Shown here in pieces: positions 43,271 through 53,368 of a stretch of 59,125 nt of DNA. The position numbers and the translations under genes were made by a program. The stretch's first letter is position 1; each line of letters opens with the position of its first letter. The stretch is from Aquimonas sp002352135 (GTDB lineage Bacteria > Pseudomonadota > Gammaproteobacteria > Xanthomonadales > Xanthomonadaceae). Location: NCBI GenBank assembly GCA_035440755.1, contig DAORND010000010.1, forward strand, positions 1-59,125, in the 5' to 3' direction. Under the pieces are notes generated by a model. It worked only from the letters and a program-made list of their open reading frames with translations. It had not been told where the DNA came from and ran no database searches.

Positions 43271-45301
43271 TCAAGCGCGCAGGGTCCAGATCAAAGAGCC
43301 CAGCAGGGCAATCAATCCGAGAATCATTGCAAAGGCGTAGTGATACATGCGCCCCGACTGAATCTGGCGCAAAGCACCAGAAACCCAGCCAACCAACTGC
43401 GCAGAGCCGTTCACCGCGACCCCGTCGATCAAACCGACATCGCCACGCTTCCAGAACAAGCGACCAAGTAACAGACTGCCCTTGGAAAACACGGCTTGAT
43501 ACAGATCGTCTACGCCGTACTTGTTTTCCAGCACACGGACGGGAAGCGCAAAGGTTTCACGGAGTCGTCCAGGCAACGAGGGATTGATCAAGTACAGATA
43601 GGTGGCGGACGCGAACCCGGCGAACGCCAGCCAGAACGCCGGCGACTTATAGAAGTGCATGCCGAACGCAAACGGTCCGTGGAACACCTCTTCCTTGACC
43701 GCTGCCAAGGTGTCGTGCGCAGGCAGCACAGAGATCGCACCCGCAAAGTAGTCGCCAAAAACCATCTGGCCGACGGTGAAGAAACCAATCAACACGGACG
43801 GAATGGCCAGCAACACCAACGGCACCGTCACCACCCACGGGGACTCGTGCGGCTCATGCGCATGCCCGTGATTGTGGTGATCGTCGTGATGCGAAGCGTG
43901 GTGCTCATGCGAGTCGGCGCGACGGAATCGCTCTTCGCCATGGAACGTCAGATACAACAGGCGGAAGCTGTAGAAACTGGTGATGAAGACGCCGAGCAGC
44001 ACAGACCACATCGCGTATTGCTGCACCAAGCCACCATGGTGGGCCGCCGTCTCCGCTGCCAGAATGATGCTGTCCTTGGAGTAGTAGCCAGAGAAAAATG
44101 GCGTCCCTACCAAAGCAAGCGTGCCAATCAACGACGTCAGCCAGGTGATCGGCATGTACTTACGCAGACCACCCATCTTGCGCATGTCTTGTTCGTGATG
44201 CATGCCGATAATCACAGAACCCGCCGCAAGGAATAGCAGGGCCTTGAAGAACGCATGCGTCATCAAATGGAACACCGCGCCAGCGTAGGCGGAGACACCG
44301 AGCGCAACCGTCATGTAGCCCAACTGCGACAGGGTCGAATACGCAACCACACGTTTGATGTCGTTCTGTACGATACCGATCAAGCCGGTAAACAGCGCGG
44401 TCGTGGCACCGATGAACAACACGAAGGCCAATGCCGTTTCCGACATCTCGAACAGCGGCGACATCCGCGCCACCATGAAGATTCCAGCCGTGACCATCGT
44501 CGCGGCGTGAATCAACGCAGAAATGGGCGTCGGACCTTCCATTGAATCTGGCAGCCACACATGCAGGGGCACTTGCGCCGACTTACCCATCGCGCCCACA
44601 AACAATGCGATACAGATGAAGCTGGTCACCGACCATGTCGTGCCAGGCCAGATCTCGACCGTACTGTTGGCAATACTGGGCGCATTCTGGAACGCGGTCG
44701 CGTAGTCCAATGTCCCCAACCAATACAGGACACCTGCAATCCCGAGCAGGAATCCGAAATCACCCACCCGATTGACCAGGAAGGCTTTCATGTTGGCGAA
44801 AATGGCGCTGGGGCGCTTGAACCAGAAGCCGATCAACAAGTACGACACCAGACCGACCGCTTCCCAGCCAAAGAACAACTGCAGGAAGTTGTTGCTCATC
44901 ACGAGCATCAGCATCGAAAAGGTAAACAGCGAGATATAACTGAAGAAGCGCTGGTAGCCGGGGTCTTCGTGCATGTACCCGATGGTGTAGATGTGCACCA
45001 GCAGCGACACGAACGTGACCACCACCATCATCATGGCCGTCAGCTTGTCGACCAAGAAGCCAACGTGAGCGGAGTAACCGCCAACCTCGAACCATGTATA
45101 CAAGTTCTGGTTGAAGACCGGAGCCTGCTCATAGACCAGTTGATACAACACCTGGACCGATAGACCGCAGGACAGCGCCACGCCCAGGATGGTTACCCAG
45201 TGCGCCCCGGAACGCCCAACCTGACGCCCGAACAAGCCAGCGATCACCGCACCCAGAAGGGGCGCAAGCGCAGCCGTCAGCAGTACGTTCTGACTGATCA
45301 C
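43271..45301 (-). CDS. nuoL: NADH-quinone oxidoreductase subunit L
   Basis: 676 residues, longer than E. coli NuoL (613) mostly through a His-rich segment (EHHASHHDDHHNHGHAHE near residues 460-480) and a longer linker. It is the distal antiporter-like subunit, with the long lateral helix expected in the C-terminal region. Motifs include LFFGWEAVGLVSYLLIGFW, HVWLPDSMEGPTPISALIHA and IKRVVAYSTLSQLGYM. 43 bases separate its start from the nuoK stop. Confidence 0.96.
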   Translation of the reverse strand: MISQNVLLTAALAPLLGAVIAGLFGRQVGRSGAHWVTILGVALSCGLSVQVLYQLVYEQAPVFNQNLYTWFEVGGYSAHVGFLVDKLTAMMMVVVTFVSLLVHIYTIGYMHEDPGYQRFFSYISLFTFSMLMLVMSNNFLQLFFGWEAVGLVSYLLIGFWFKRPSAIFANMKAFLVNRVGDFGFLLGIAGVLYWLGTLDYATAFQNAPSIANSTVEIWPGTTWSVTSFICIALFVGAMGKSAQVPLHVWLPDSMEGPTPISALIHAATMVTAGIFMVARMSPLFEMSETALAFVLFIGATTALFTGLIGIVQNDIKRVVAYSTLSQLGYMTVALGVSAYAGAVFHLMTHAFFKALLFLAAGSVIIGMHHEQDMRKMGGLRKYMPITWLTSLIGTLALVGTPFFSGYYSKDSIILAAETAAHHGGLVQQYAMWSVLLGVFITSFYSFRLLYLTFHGEERFRRADSHEHHASHHDDHHNHGHAHEPHESPWVVTVPLVLLAIPSVLIGFFTVGQMVFGDYFAGAISVLPAHDTLAAVKEEVFHGPFAFGMHFYKSPAFWLAFAGFASATYLYLINPSLPGRLRETFALPVRVLENKYGVDDLYQAVFSKGSLLLGRLFWKRGDVGLIDGVAVNGSAQLVGWVSGALRQIQSGRMYHYAFAMILGLIALLGSLIWTLRA

Positions 45302-45344
45302 TGCAGCCCCCCATTGACTGAAATCTGTTGCCTGAGCATCGCGA

Positions 45345-45650
45345 TCAACCCTTCATCGAATCCAGATCGTCGACATTGATACTGCGTCGACTGCGGAACA
45401 GCGTCACCAGAATGGCCAGCCCGATGGCGGACTCGGCAGCCGCAACCGTCAGGATGAAAAACACGAACACCTGCCCCGAAGGATCACCCAAGTGGCGGGA
45501 AAAACCGACAAAATTGATGTTCACCGCAAGCAACATCAACTCAATCGCCATCAGCAGAACGATGATGTTCTTACGATTGACGAAAATCCCCGCCACGCTG
45601 ATCGCGAACAGAATGGCACCGACGGTCAGGAAATGCCCCAAGGTGATCAT
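45345..45650 (-). CDS. nuoK: NADH-quinone oxidoreductase subunit K
   Basis: 101 residues with three membrane helices, the standard size. The glutamates needed for proton transfer lie in LLMAIELMLLAVNINFV and VFFILTVAAAESAIGLAI. Its start overlaps the end of nuoJ by four bases. Confidence 0.97.
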   Translation of the reverse strand: MITLGHFLTVGAILFAISVAGIFVNRKNIIVLLMAIELMLLAVNINFVGFSRHLGDPSGQVFVFFILTVAAAESAIGLAILVTLFRSRRSINVDDLDSMKG

Positions 45651-46258
45651 GGCTGCTTCTCCTCGGTCTGGGCCGCCATTTTCACGATGCGGATGCGATC
45701 CTCTTTGCGGACCTGCACTTGGCGAGAGGGATCCTGATGCTTGACGCCGCTACGATGACGTAACGTGAGCATGATCGCCGCGATGATCGCCACGGTCAGG
45801 ATCACCGCCGCCAGTTCGAAGGGCAACAGGTAGTCAGTGAACAAGGTGCGACCGATCCACTCGGTGTTACCCATGCCAGCCGCCAGCGCGGGATCTGCGG
45901 GAAGGGTACTCTGCCCTTTTCCAACCCCGATCAGGGCCAACATTTCAAAGGCCATCACCACAGCAACGATGATCGCCACCGGTAAGTAGCTCGACATTCG
46001 GCCGCGACTGGGCACGGTCTGGATATCCAGCATCATGACCACAAACAGGAACAGCACCATCACGGCACCGACATACACAAGCACCAAGGCAATGCCCAAG
46101 AACTCAGCCTCTGCCAACAACCAGATACAGGCCGTACTGAAGAAGGTCAGGACGAGGAATAGCACGGCGTGGACGGGGTTTTTCACGCTGACGACGGCCA
46201 GTGCAGACATCACCGTGATCGCCGAAAATGCATAAAAGGCGAGTAGTTCAAAACTCAT
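45647..46258 (-). CDS. nuoJ: NADH-quinone oxidoreductase subunit J
   Basis: 203 residues with five hydrophobic segments. VLVYVGAVMVLFLFVVMMLD is the conserved third helix, whose pi-bulge is part of the coupling path near the quinone site. The C-terminal ~40 residues are charged and probably cytoplasmic (HRSGVKHQDPSRQVQVRKED). Stop overlaps nuoK; nuoI lies 33 bases upstream. Confidence 0.96.
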   Translation of the reverse strand: MSFELLAFYAFSAITVMSALAVVSVKNPVHAVLFLVLTFFSTACIWLLAEAEFLGIALVLVYVGAVMVLFLFVVMMLDIQTVPSRGRMSSYLPVAIIVAVVMAFEMLALIGVGKGQSTLPADPALAAGMGNTEWIGRTLFTDYLLPFELAAVILTVAIIAAIMLTLRHRSGVKHQDPSRQVQVRKEDRIRIVKMAAQTEEKQP

Positions 46259-46291
46259 GATCCAGGGGCTCCAGCCGTGAGGTGCCAGCGC

Positions 46292-46780
46292 TCAGCGATA
46301 TGCAGAGTCATAGGCTTTCCGCTCGGCGATTTCAGATTCCAGACGATCACCAATAGCCAGCAACTGGGCCTTGGAAAGAATGTTCTCGCCACGCTTTTCA
46401 AAGTGATACTCGTGAACGTGGGTCTCCACGATGGAATCTACTGGGCAGGACTCCTCGCAGAACCCACAGAAGATGCACTTGAAGAGATCGATGTCATAGC
46501 GTGTGGTCCGGCGCGAACCATCATCCCTGGGCTCCGAATCGATGGTGATCGCCAAAGCCGGACAGACGGCTTCACACAACTTGCAGGCAATACAACGCTC
46601 TTCGCCATTCGGGTATCGACGTAAGGCATGCAGGCCACGGAAACGTGGCGACTGCGGAATGTTCTCGAACGGATAGTTGATGGTGTAGTTGGGCTTGAAA
46701 AAGTAGCGCAAAGTCAACAAGAGCCCTTGCACAAGCTCAATCAGCAAAAGGCTTTTGACGTAGGAAATCAGACGGCTCAT
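46292..46780 (-). CDS. nuoI: NADH-quinone oxidoreductase subunit I
   Basis: 162 residues from ATG 46780; a frame extending to 46810 overlaps the end of nuoH and is less likely. It carries two [4Fe-4S] clusters (N6a and N6b) in CIACKLCEAVCP and CIFCGFCEESCP, passing electrons from the peripheral arm to NuoB. Length is standard. It lies 8 bases after nuoH. Confidence 0.97.
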   Translation of the reverse strand: MSRLISYVKSLLLIELVQGLLLTLRYFFKPNYTINYPFENIPQSPRFRGLHALRRYPNGEERCIACKLCEAVCPALAITIDSEPRDDGSRRTTRYDIDLFKCIFCGFCEESCPVDSIVETHVHEYHFEKRGENILSKAQLLAIGDRLESEIAERKAYDSAYR

Positions 46781-46788
46781 GGGTGTGC

Positions 46789-47871
46789 TCAGGCTCCTGC
46801 AACGAACCATTCAGCGTGCACGGCCCAAGCCGCGACGAGAATCCAGACGATGGTGATCGGGATGAACACCTTCCAGCCGAGGCGCATGATCTGGTCATAG
46901 CGATAGCGCGGGAAGCTGGCGCGAAACCACACGTAGCAGAACGCAAAAAACAATGCCTTGAGCATCAGCCAACCGATTCCCGGCATTGCCAACCAGCCTT
47001 CGGTAAGTCCTTGGAACGGCGAAAGCCAGCCTCCCAGGAACATGATCGCCGCCAGGAAACTGATCAGGATCATGTTGGCGTACTCGGCGAGGAAGAACAC
47101 CGCAAACGCCGCACCGGAGTATTCGACATGGAAGCCCGCGACGATTTCGGATTCGCCTTCGGCCACATCGAAAGGCGCACGGTTCGTTTCGGCGACCCCG
47201 GAGATGAAGTAGATGACAAACAGCGGTAGCAAGGGCAACCAGAACCACTCGAACGGACCCGCGTCGCCTTGCTGGGCCCTGACGATTTCCGTCAGGTTCA
47301 AGCTTCCCGCCGCGACCAGCACGCCAACCAAGGCAAAACCCATGGCGATTTCATAACTGACGACCTGAGCAGCGGAACGCATCGCACCAAGAAAAGCGTA
47401 CTTCGAGTTGGAGGCCCAACCAGCGAGAATGACGCCGTAAACGCCCATTGAGGTCATCGCCAGCAGATACAGCAATCCCGCGTTGGTATTTGCCAACACC
47501 ATGCCGTCTTCGAAAGGCACCACCGCCCACGCGGCAAACGCAGGGCCAATCGCAAGGATAGGTGCCAAGCGGTAGAGGAAGCCATTCGCACTGCTCGGCG
47601 TGATGACTTCCTTGAAGAGCAACTTGAACGTATCGGCAAAGGGTTGGATCCAGCCGATGCCAAGGATGCGTCCGACAAACACCGGGCCCTGGCGCACGTG
47701 CATCCAGCCGATGACTTTACGCTCGAACAGCGTGAACATCGCGACGGCGATGATGAGCGGCAGAGTGATGATGACAATCTTGATCATGGTCCAGACAAGA
47801 AGTCCGAACACGCCGAAGGTCAGGAAGAACTCGCGGATGCTGTCAACGAAGGAGGCAATCAATGGGAACAT
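46789..47871 (-). CDS. nuoH: NADH-quinone oxidoreductase subunit H
   Basis: 360 residues with about eight membrane helices; it forms the quinone channel entrance and links the two arms. RQGPVFVGRILGIGWIQPFAD and the loop with ETNRAPFDVAEGESEIVAG are the strongest family signatures, the latter rich in the acidic residues of the E-channel. It begins three bases after nuoG. Confidence 0.97.
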   Translation of the reverse strand: MFPLIASFVDSIREFFLTFGVFGLLVWTMIKIVIITLPLIIAVAMFTLFERKVIGWMHVRQGPVFVGRILGIGWIQPFADTFKLLFKEVITPSSANGFLYRLAPILAIGPAFAAWAVVPFEDGMVLANTNAGLLYLLAMTSMGVYGVILAGWASNSKYAFLGAMRSAAQVVSYEIAMGFALVGVLVAAGSLNLTEIVRAQQGDAGPFEWFWLPLLPLFVIYFISGVAETNRAPFDVAEGESEIVAGFHVEYSGAAFAVFFLAEYANMILISFLAAIMFLGGWLSPFQGLTEGWLAMPGIGWLMLKALFFAFCYVWFRASFPRYRYDQIMRLGWKVFIPITIVWILVAAWAVHAEWFVAGA

Positions 47872-47874
47872 GGC

Positions 47875-50202
47875 TCAGACCTTCTCGATGCTCAGCGCGC
47901 CGGATGGGCTGAGTGGTGCCGTCGCGGCATGGCCACGTTCGACCCAGACGCCACCCTGCGGTACACGAATGCTGATGTCGACAGCCAAAGTGGCTGTGCC
48001 ATTGGCGTCGCCGACACGAACCGCACTGCCCTGTGACAGCCCCAAGGCAAGCGCATCCGCAGGGTTGACGATTGCCCGTGGTGATTTCGCCAGAGGATGC
48101 GCTGCGAGCGGCGCGGCGCGCCTCACCACGGCATCGACGCGATAGATCGGCCACGTCGAAATGTGCTCGAAACCGGTACCTATCGTACCTTCCGCGGCCA
48201 AGTCAGTGCCCGAGGTCGGCGAGCCCAACTGTATGCCAGCAAGAAGCTCATCAATATTCGTGGCCTCGAACCCTGCAAGATTCAGTTGCTCGCCCAAGGA
48301 CCTCAACAATCGCCAACCGGGACGTGCATCGCCCGGCGCCTTAGCTGCCGCCCTAGCCTGCTGAAGCTCACCTTGCGCGTTGACTAGGCTACCGTCCATC
48401 TCGGGCAACATCGCCAGCGGGAGAATGATGTGCGCCGCGCGCTTCAGGGTTTCACTCAAATAGCCGGAGAATGCAATGACGATATCGGCCTGCTGCAATG
48501 CCCGAAGCGCACTGGTCGAGTCCGCTATATCCAACTCGGGTTCGATGCCGTAGAGGACGTAGACTTTGCGGGGCTCAGTGAGCATTCGCGAGGCATTCAA
48601 GCCGCTTGGTAGAACACCCGCGCGCGCCAAGCCCAGCGAGTTGGCCCCTTGCGACAGCACGTTCACGCATGCGCCAGTCGCTGCAGCAATATCGCGAGCC
48701 AATCGACGCAGCCAGGACCCATGTGAATGCATGCGTACAGATTCGCCGAGTTGAATCAGCTTGCTGCTCGCCGCCTGCAACTGCGCAGCAATTGCCTTGG
48801 CTCGCTCGTCCACGACGACCGCTTCCGCGCGCTGGCGCAACATTGAAGGCCATTGGGCCACGTCCACACCCGCAGCCAACGCGACGGCAATAGCGGCATC
48901 CAACATGGCGGACGGCTTCACAATGAAACTCTGACCCAGTTCGAAATTGAGATCAAAGTCCACGGGATTGATCGCCGAGACCTTGCATCCGCGCTTCCAG
49001 GCTTTGCGCACGCGGTGCCCAAGCAGCGGCGCTTCCAGTCGGGGGTTGCAGCCCAAAAGGAGAATGGCACCCGCCGATTCAACTTCCGCCAGCGGCATCT
49101 CGAAGACCTCGGCAACGGGCGCATCCGACAAGTCCAGACTGTCGAGGCGATGGTCGAGATGCGGAGTACCCAAACCGCTCGCCAAACGAGCCAACAGCGC
49201 TCCCTCTTCGACGGTGGTTGACGGATGGACGAGCATGCCCAGTTCATCCCCTGCCACGGTCTTGAGCGCACTTGCCGCGCGCGCGATCGCCTGCTCCAGA
49301 CTGACCGATTTCCAGTCCGCGCCTTCGCGAACCCAAGCACCTTGCAAGCGATCATCGCTCAGCAGGCCTGCATGGCTATATCTATCCCGATCCGATAACC
49401 AACTCTCATTGATCGCTTCGTTATCGCGCGGGACACTGCGCAGCACTTCACCGCGCCGCGTATGCAGAAACAGGTTGGAGCCGAGCGAATCGTGATAGCC
49501 AAGCGATTCTTTCGCGGTCAGCTCCCAAGCGCGCGCGCGGAAGCGGAACGGCTTGTTGGTGAGTGCGCCAACCGGGCAGACGTCAATCAGATTGCCTGAC
49601 AGTTCGCTCTCGATACTCTTACCAATGTACGTACCGATTTCCGTCCGATCCCCACGCCCCATGCCACCCAACTCATTGGTACCCGCGATCTCACTGATAA
49701 AGCGCACGCAACGAGTGCAGTGGATGCAACGCGTCATATCTGTGGCGACCAGCGGTCCGATGTCCTCATCCGCGACGACACGTTTGCCTTCGGTATATCG
49801 GCTAACCGAACGGCCATAACCCATCGCGACGTCCTGCAACTCACACTCACCGCCCTGGTCACAGATCGGACAATCCAGCGGATGATTGATCAGCAGGAAC
49901 TCCATGACATTGCGCTGCGAATCCAACGCGCGTTTCGTCTGGGTGAACACCTTCATGCCTTCCATGACCGGCGTTGCACATGCAGGCGCGGGCTTCGGCA
50001 TCTTTTCCACATCGACCAGGCACATGCGACAGTTCGCCGCGATAGGCAGCTTCTCGTGGTAACAAAAACGCGGAATTGGGATTCCCGCCTTGTCAGCCGC
50101 CTGAACGATCATCGAACCTTTGGGTGCCTGCAGCGGCACGCCATCGATCTCGATGTTCACCATATCCGGCGCGGCGTGGGGACTTGTCGGTGCAGCACTC
50201 AT
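47875..50202 (-). CDS. nuoG: NADH-quinone oxidoreductase subunit G
   Basis: 775 residues. The electron-relay subunit of complex I. N-terminal ferredoxin-like domain binds a [2Fe-2S] cluster (CYHEKLPIAANCRMCLVDVEK), then a His/Cys-ligated [4Fe-4S] cluster (HPLDCPICDQGGECELQD) and another [4Fe-4S] cluster (CIHCTRCVRF ... DVCPVGALT). The remaining ~500 residues form the molybdopterin-oxidoreductase-like fold without cofactor. Its start overlaps the nuoF stop by four bases. Confidence 0.97.
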   Translation of the reverse strand: MSAAPTSPHAAPDMVNIEIDGVPLQAPKGSMIVQAADKAGIPIPRFCYHEKLPIAANCRMCLVDVEKMPKPAPACATPVMEGMKVFTQTKRALDSQRNVMEFLLINHPLDCPICDQGGECELQDVAMGYGRSVSRYTEGKRVVADEDIGPLVATDMTRCIHCTRCVRFISEIAGTNELGGMGRGDRTEIGTYIGKSIESELSGNLIDVCPVGALTNKPFRFRARAWELTAKESLGYHDSLGSNLFLHTRRGEVLRSVPRDNEAINESWLSDRDRYSHAGLLSDDRLQGAWVREGADWKSVSLEQAIARAASALKTVAGDELGMLVHPSTTVEEGALLARLASGLGTPHLDHRLDSLDLSDAPVAEVFEMPLAEVESAGAILLLGCNPRLEAPLLGHRVRKAWKRGCKVSAINPVDFDLNFELGQSFIVKPSAMLDAAIAVALAAGVDVAQWPSMLRQRAEAVVVDERAKAIAAQLQAASSKLIQLGESVRMHSHGSWLRRLARDIAAATGACVNVLSQGANSLGLARAGVLPSGLNASRMLTEPRKVYVLYGIEPELDIADSTSALRALQQADIVIAFSGYLSETLKRAAHIILPLAMLPEMDGSLVNAQGELQQARAAAKAPGDARPGWRLLRSLGEQLNLAGFEATNIDELLAGIQLGSPTSGTDLAAEGTIGTGFEHISTWPIYRVDAVVRRAAPLAAHPLAKSPRAIVNPADALALGLSQGSAVRVGDANGTATLAVDISIRVPQGGVWVERGHAATAPLSPSGALSIEKV

Positions 50203-51512
50203 GCCGCCACTCCAAACTGCTCTTCAACCATCGAACGACCGTGCGTCACGAAATACTCGAACTCGTGCCAGAACTGACGCAGGAAACCTTGCACGGGCCA
50301 AGCTGCTGCTTCGCCGAACGCGCAGATGGTATGGCCCTCAATCTGTCCGGCGGCTGCCTTCAGCATATGTACGTCGTCCATGCTGCCCTGCCCGGCCACG
50401 ATGCGATTGAGTACCCGATACATCCAGCCTGTACCTTCTCGACAAGGCGTGCACTGTCCGCAACTTTCCTTGTAGTAGAACTGCGAAATACGCCGACAGG
50501 CCTTGACCATGCAGGTCGATTCGTCCATCACAATGACCGCGCCGGAGCCCAGACCAGAGCCCGCCTTCTGCAACGAGTCGTAGTCCATCGTCAGCCCCAT
50601 CATGGTCTCGGCAGGCAGGATGGGCATCGACGATCCACCAGGAATGACCGCTTTCAGCTTGCGTCCCCCTCGCACTCCGCCAGCCATCTCAAGCAAGTCC
50701 TTGAACGGCGTACCGAGTCGAATTTCGAAATTACCGGGGTTATTGACATGCCCGGAGACCGAAAAGACCTTCGGTCCACCGTTGTTCGGCTTGCCCAAGT
50801 TCAAGAACCACTCGGCACCGTTGCGAATGATCGCAGGCACGGAGGCGTAGGTTTCGGTGTTGTTGATGGTGGTCGGACGACCGTACAAGCCAAAGTTAGC
50901 CGGGAATGGCGGCTTGTATCGCGGCTGGCCCTTCTTGCCTTCCAGCGACTCCATGAGTGCCGTCTCTTCGCCGCAGATATAGGCGCCTGCACCTAGCGCT
51001 GCGTAGATGTCGATGTCCACGCCCGAACCAAGCACGTTCTTGCCCAGCCACCCATGGGCGTAGGCCTCTTTAAGCGCCTGTTCAAAGTGCTCGAAGGGCT
51101 CATGGTGGAACTCGCCACGCAGGTAGTTGTAGGCAACGCTGCAGCCAGTCGAGTAGCAGGCAATGGCCAGACCTTCGATTACGGCATGCGGGTTGAAACG
51201 CAGAATGTCGCGATCTTTGCAGGTACCCGGTTCGGATTCATCGGAATTGCACAGAATGTACTTCTGACCCGGCGCATTACGTGGCATGAAGCTCCACTTC
51301 AGACCAGTCGGAAAACCTGCGCCGCCACGTCCACGCAACCCGCTTTTCTTGACCTCTTCAATGACCTGTTCCTGCGCAATCTTCTCGGTCAGCACCTTGC
51401 GCAGTGCTTGGTAACCACCCACCTTGAGGTAGTTTTCGTAGGACCACGGCTGATCAAAATGCAGCGTGGTATAGACGACATTGTGCTCTTGTGGCTGCGG
51501 TCCGTAGGCCAT
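50199..51512 (-). CDS. nuoF: NADH-quinone oxidoreductase subunit F
   Basis: 437 residues from ATG 51512, with GGGAG upstream; an in-frame TTG at 51533 is unlikely. NuoF binds NADH and FMN, where electrons enter complex I. GRGGAGFPTGLKW is the FMN/NADH loop; EETALMESLEGKKGQPR also contacts NADH; ESCGQCTPCREG with a later Cys binds the N3 [4Fe-4S] cluster. Length is typical (445). Confidence 0.97.
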   Translation of the reverse strand: MAYGPQPQEHNVVYTTLHFDQPWSYENYLKVGGYQALRKVLTEKIAQEQVIEEVKKSGLRGRGGAGFPTGLKWSFMPRNAPGQKYILCNSDESEPGTCKDRDILRFNPHAVIEGLAIACYSTGCSVAYNYLRGEFHHEPFEHFEQALKEAYAHGWLGKNVLGSGVDIDIYAALGAGAYICGEETALMESLEGKKGQPRYKPPFPANFGLYGRPTTINNTETYASVPAIIRNGAEWFLNLGKPNNGGPKVFSVSGHVNNPGNFEIRLGTPFKDLLEMAGGVRGGRKLKAVIPGGSSMPILPAETMMGLTMDYDSLQKAGSGLGSGAVIVMDESTCMVKACRRISQFYYKESCGQCTPCREGTGWMYRVLNRIVAGQGSMDDVHMLKAAAGQIEGHTICAFGEAAAWPVQGFLRQFWHEFEYFVTHGRSMVEEQFGVAA

Positions 51513-51588
51513 GCGTAGCGCTCCCTGTACCAATGTGTCAGCCCATGCGAACCGACATCTGCGAGCGCGCGAGCGCGCTCAGCAGCAA

Positions 51589-52116
51589 TTATTTCAATGC
51601 ATCAAAAATGGCATCCATCGACTCGGGCGTCAGCTTCTCGTGATAGTGACCATTGACCACCATCATCGGAGCGCCGCAACAGGCCGCCAGACATTCCTCT
51701 TCTCGCTTCAGGTAGATCCGCCCGTCGGGAGTGCTGTCACCCAGCTTGATCCCCAACTTGCGTTCAGCATGTGCGACCAGACCTTCAGCACCGTTGAGCC
51801 AGCAGCTGATGTTGGTACATATCGCGACGTTGTTTCGCGCCACCGGATTCAGTTCAAACATGGAGTAGAAGCTGGCCACTTCATAGGCCCACACGCGCGG
51901 CAAGCCGAGGTAGTCCGCAACCGCCACAATCAACTGATCGGACAACCATCCATGGTTTTGCTCCTGTGCCGCCATCAATGCCTGGATCAACGCAGAACGC
52001 TTTCGCTCAGGTGGGAACTTGGCTACCCAGTGATCGATGTGATGACGGGTTTCATCCGACAGAATCTGCAGCGGGTCGAGGTTCTGCACCGCCGCGAAGT
52101 TACCGCGCGCCTTCAT
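51589..52116 (-). CDS. nuoE: NADH-quinone oxidoreductase subunit E
   Basis: 175 residues. A thioredoxin-like subunit with the N1a [2Fe-2S] cluster, ligated by Cys in CTNISCWLNG and ECLAACCGAP. It sits beside NuoF in the NADH module. Its ATG overlaps the nuoD stop by four bases; 76 bases separate it from nuoF. Confidence 0.97.
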   Translation of the reverse strand: MKARGNFAAVQNLDPLQILSDETRHHIDHWVAKFPPERKRSALIQALMAAQEQNHGWLSDQLIVAVADYLGLPRVWAYEVASFYSMFELNPVARNNVAICTNISCWLNGAEGLVAHAERKLGIKLGDSTPDGRIYLKREEECLAACCGAPMMVVNGHYHEKLTPESMDAIFDALK

Positions 52117-53366
52117 CGATCAATCTCCCCAAACACGACGTCGTAGGTGCCGATCATGGCCACCACGTCGGCCAGCATGTGCCCACGCACCACCGAGTCC
52201 ATCGAGGAAAGATGGGCAAAGCCCGGTGCGCGCAGCTTCACGCGAAATGGCTTGTTGGCACCGTCCGAGATGATGTACGCGCCAAACTCGCCCTTCGGAG
52301 CCTCAACGGCGGCATACACCTCACCCGGCGGCACACAGTAGCCCTCGGTGAACAGCTTGAAGTGATGGATCAGTGCTTCCATGTCGTCCTTCATCTCCGT
52401 GCGTGAAGGCGGCGCGACTTTGTAGTTCTGGACCATGACCGGGCCGGGGTTGGCACGCAGCCACTTCACGCACTGTTGGATGATGCGCGTGCTCTGGCGC
52501 ATCTCTTCAACGCGGATCAAGTAGCGGTCGTAACAATCACCATTGACGCCGACGGGAATGTCGAAATCGACTTCGGCGTACTTGGCGTAGGGCTGCTTCT
52601 TGCGCAAATCCCAAGCGATGCCCGAGCCACGCAGCATCGGCCCCGTCATACCCCACGCCAGCGCATGTTCCGGGGAAACCACACCGATACCAACCGTGCG
52701 CTGTTTCCAGATTCGGTTTTCGGTCAAGAGCGTTTCGTACTCATCGATCTTGCCGAAGAAATCGGCACAGAACGCATCCAGAAAATCCAGCATCGAGCCT
52801 TCGCGCCACTCATTGCGACGCTTCAGATCTTTTCCCTTCAGCCAAGGCGATTCGCGATACTTCGACATCTGATCTGGCAGATCGCGATAGACCCCGCCAG
52901 GGCGGTAATACGCCGCATGCATGCGCGCGCCGGAAACCGCCTCGTAACAGTCCATCAATTCTTCGCGCTCGCGGAAGGCATAAAGAATGATGGCCATCGC
53001 ACCAAGGTCGAGACCATTCGAGCCGATCCACATCAAGTGGTTCAGAATTCGGGTGATCTCGTCAAACATCGTGCGAATCCACTGCGCACGTTCGGGAGCC
53101 TCGATTTCCAGTAGTCGTTCGATGGCACGCACATAGGCATGCTCGTTGCACATCATCGAAACGTAATCGAGCCGATCCATATAGCCAATCGACTGATTGA
53201 AAGGCTTGCTCTCGGCAAGCTTCTCCGTGCCCCGGTGCAGCAGGCCAACGTGCGGATCGGCACGCATCACGGTTTCACCGTCCAGCTCCAACACCAGACG
53301 CAACACGCCATGCGCAGCAGGATGCTGCGGGCCGAAGTTCATCGTGTAATTGCGGATTTCCTGCAT
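52113..53366 (-). CDS. nuoD: NADH-quinone oxidoreductase subunit D
   Basis: 417 residues from ATG 53366; a GTG six bases upstream overlapping the nuoC stop would give 419. It is the 49-kDa-type subunit that lines the quinone pocket together with NuoB. FGPQHPAAHGVLRLVLELDGE contains the pocket His, and the chain ends in an Arg/Asp-rich helical region as usual. It is separate from NuoC, unlike the fused NuoCD of E. coli. Confidence 0.97.
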   Translation of the reverse strand: MQEIRNYTMNFGPQHPAAHGVLRLVLELDGETVMRADPHVGLLHRGTEKLAESKPFNQSIGYMDRLDYVSMMCNEHAYVRAIERLLEIEAPERAQWIRTMFDEITRILNHLMWIGSNGLDLGAMAIILYAFREREELMDCYEAVSGARMHAAYYRPGGVYRDLPDQMSKYRESPWLKGKDLKRRNEWREGSMLDFLDAFCADFFGKIDEYETLLTENRIWKQRTVGIGVVSPEHALAWGMTGPMLRGSGIAWDLRKKQPYAKYAEVDFDIPVGVNGDCYDRYLIRVEEMRQSTRIIQQCVKWLRANPGPVMVQNYKVAPPSRTEMKDDMEALIHHFKLFTEGYCVPPGEVYAAVEAPKGEFGAYIISDGANKPFRVKLRAPGFAHLSSMDSVVRGHMLADVVAMIGTYDVVFGEIDR

Positions 53367-53368
53367 GG

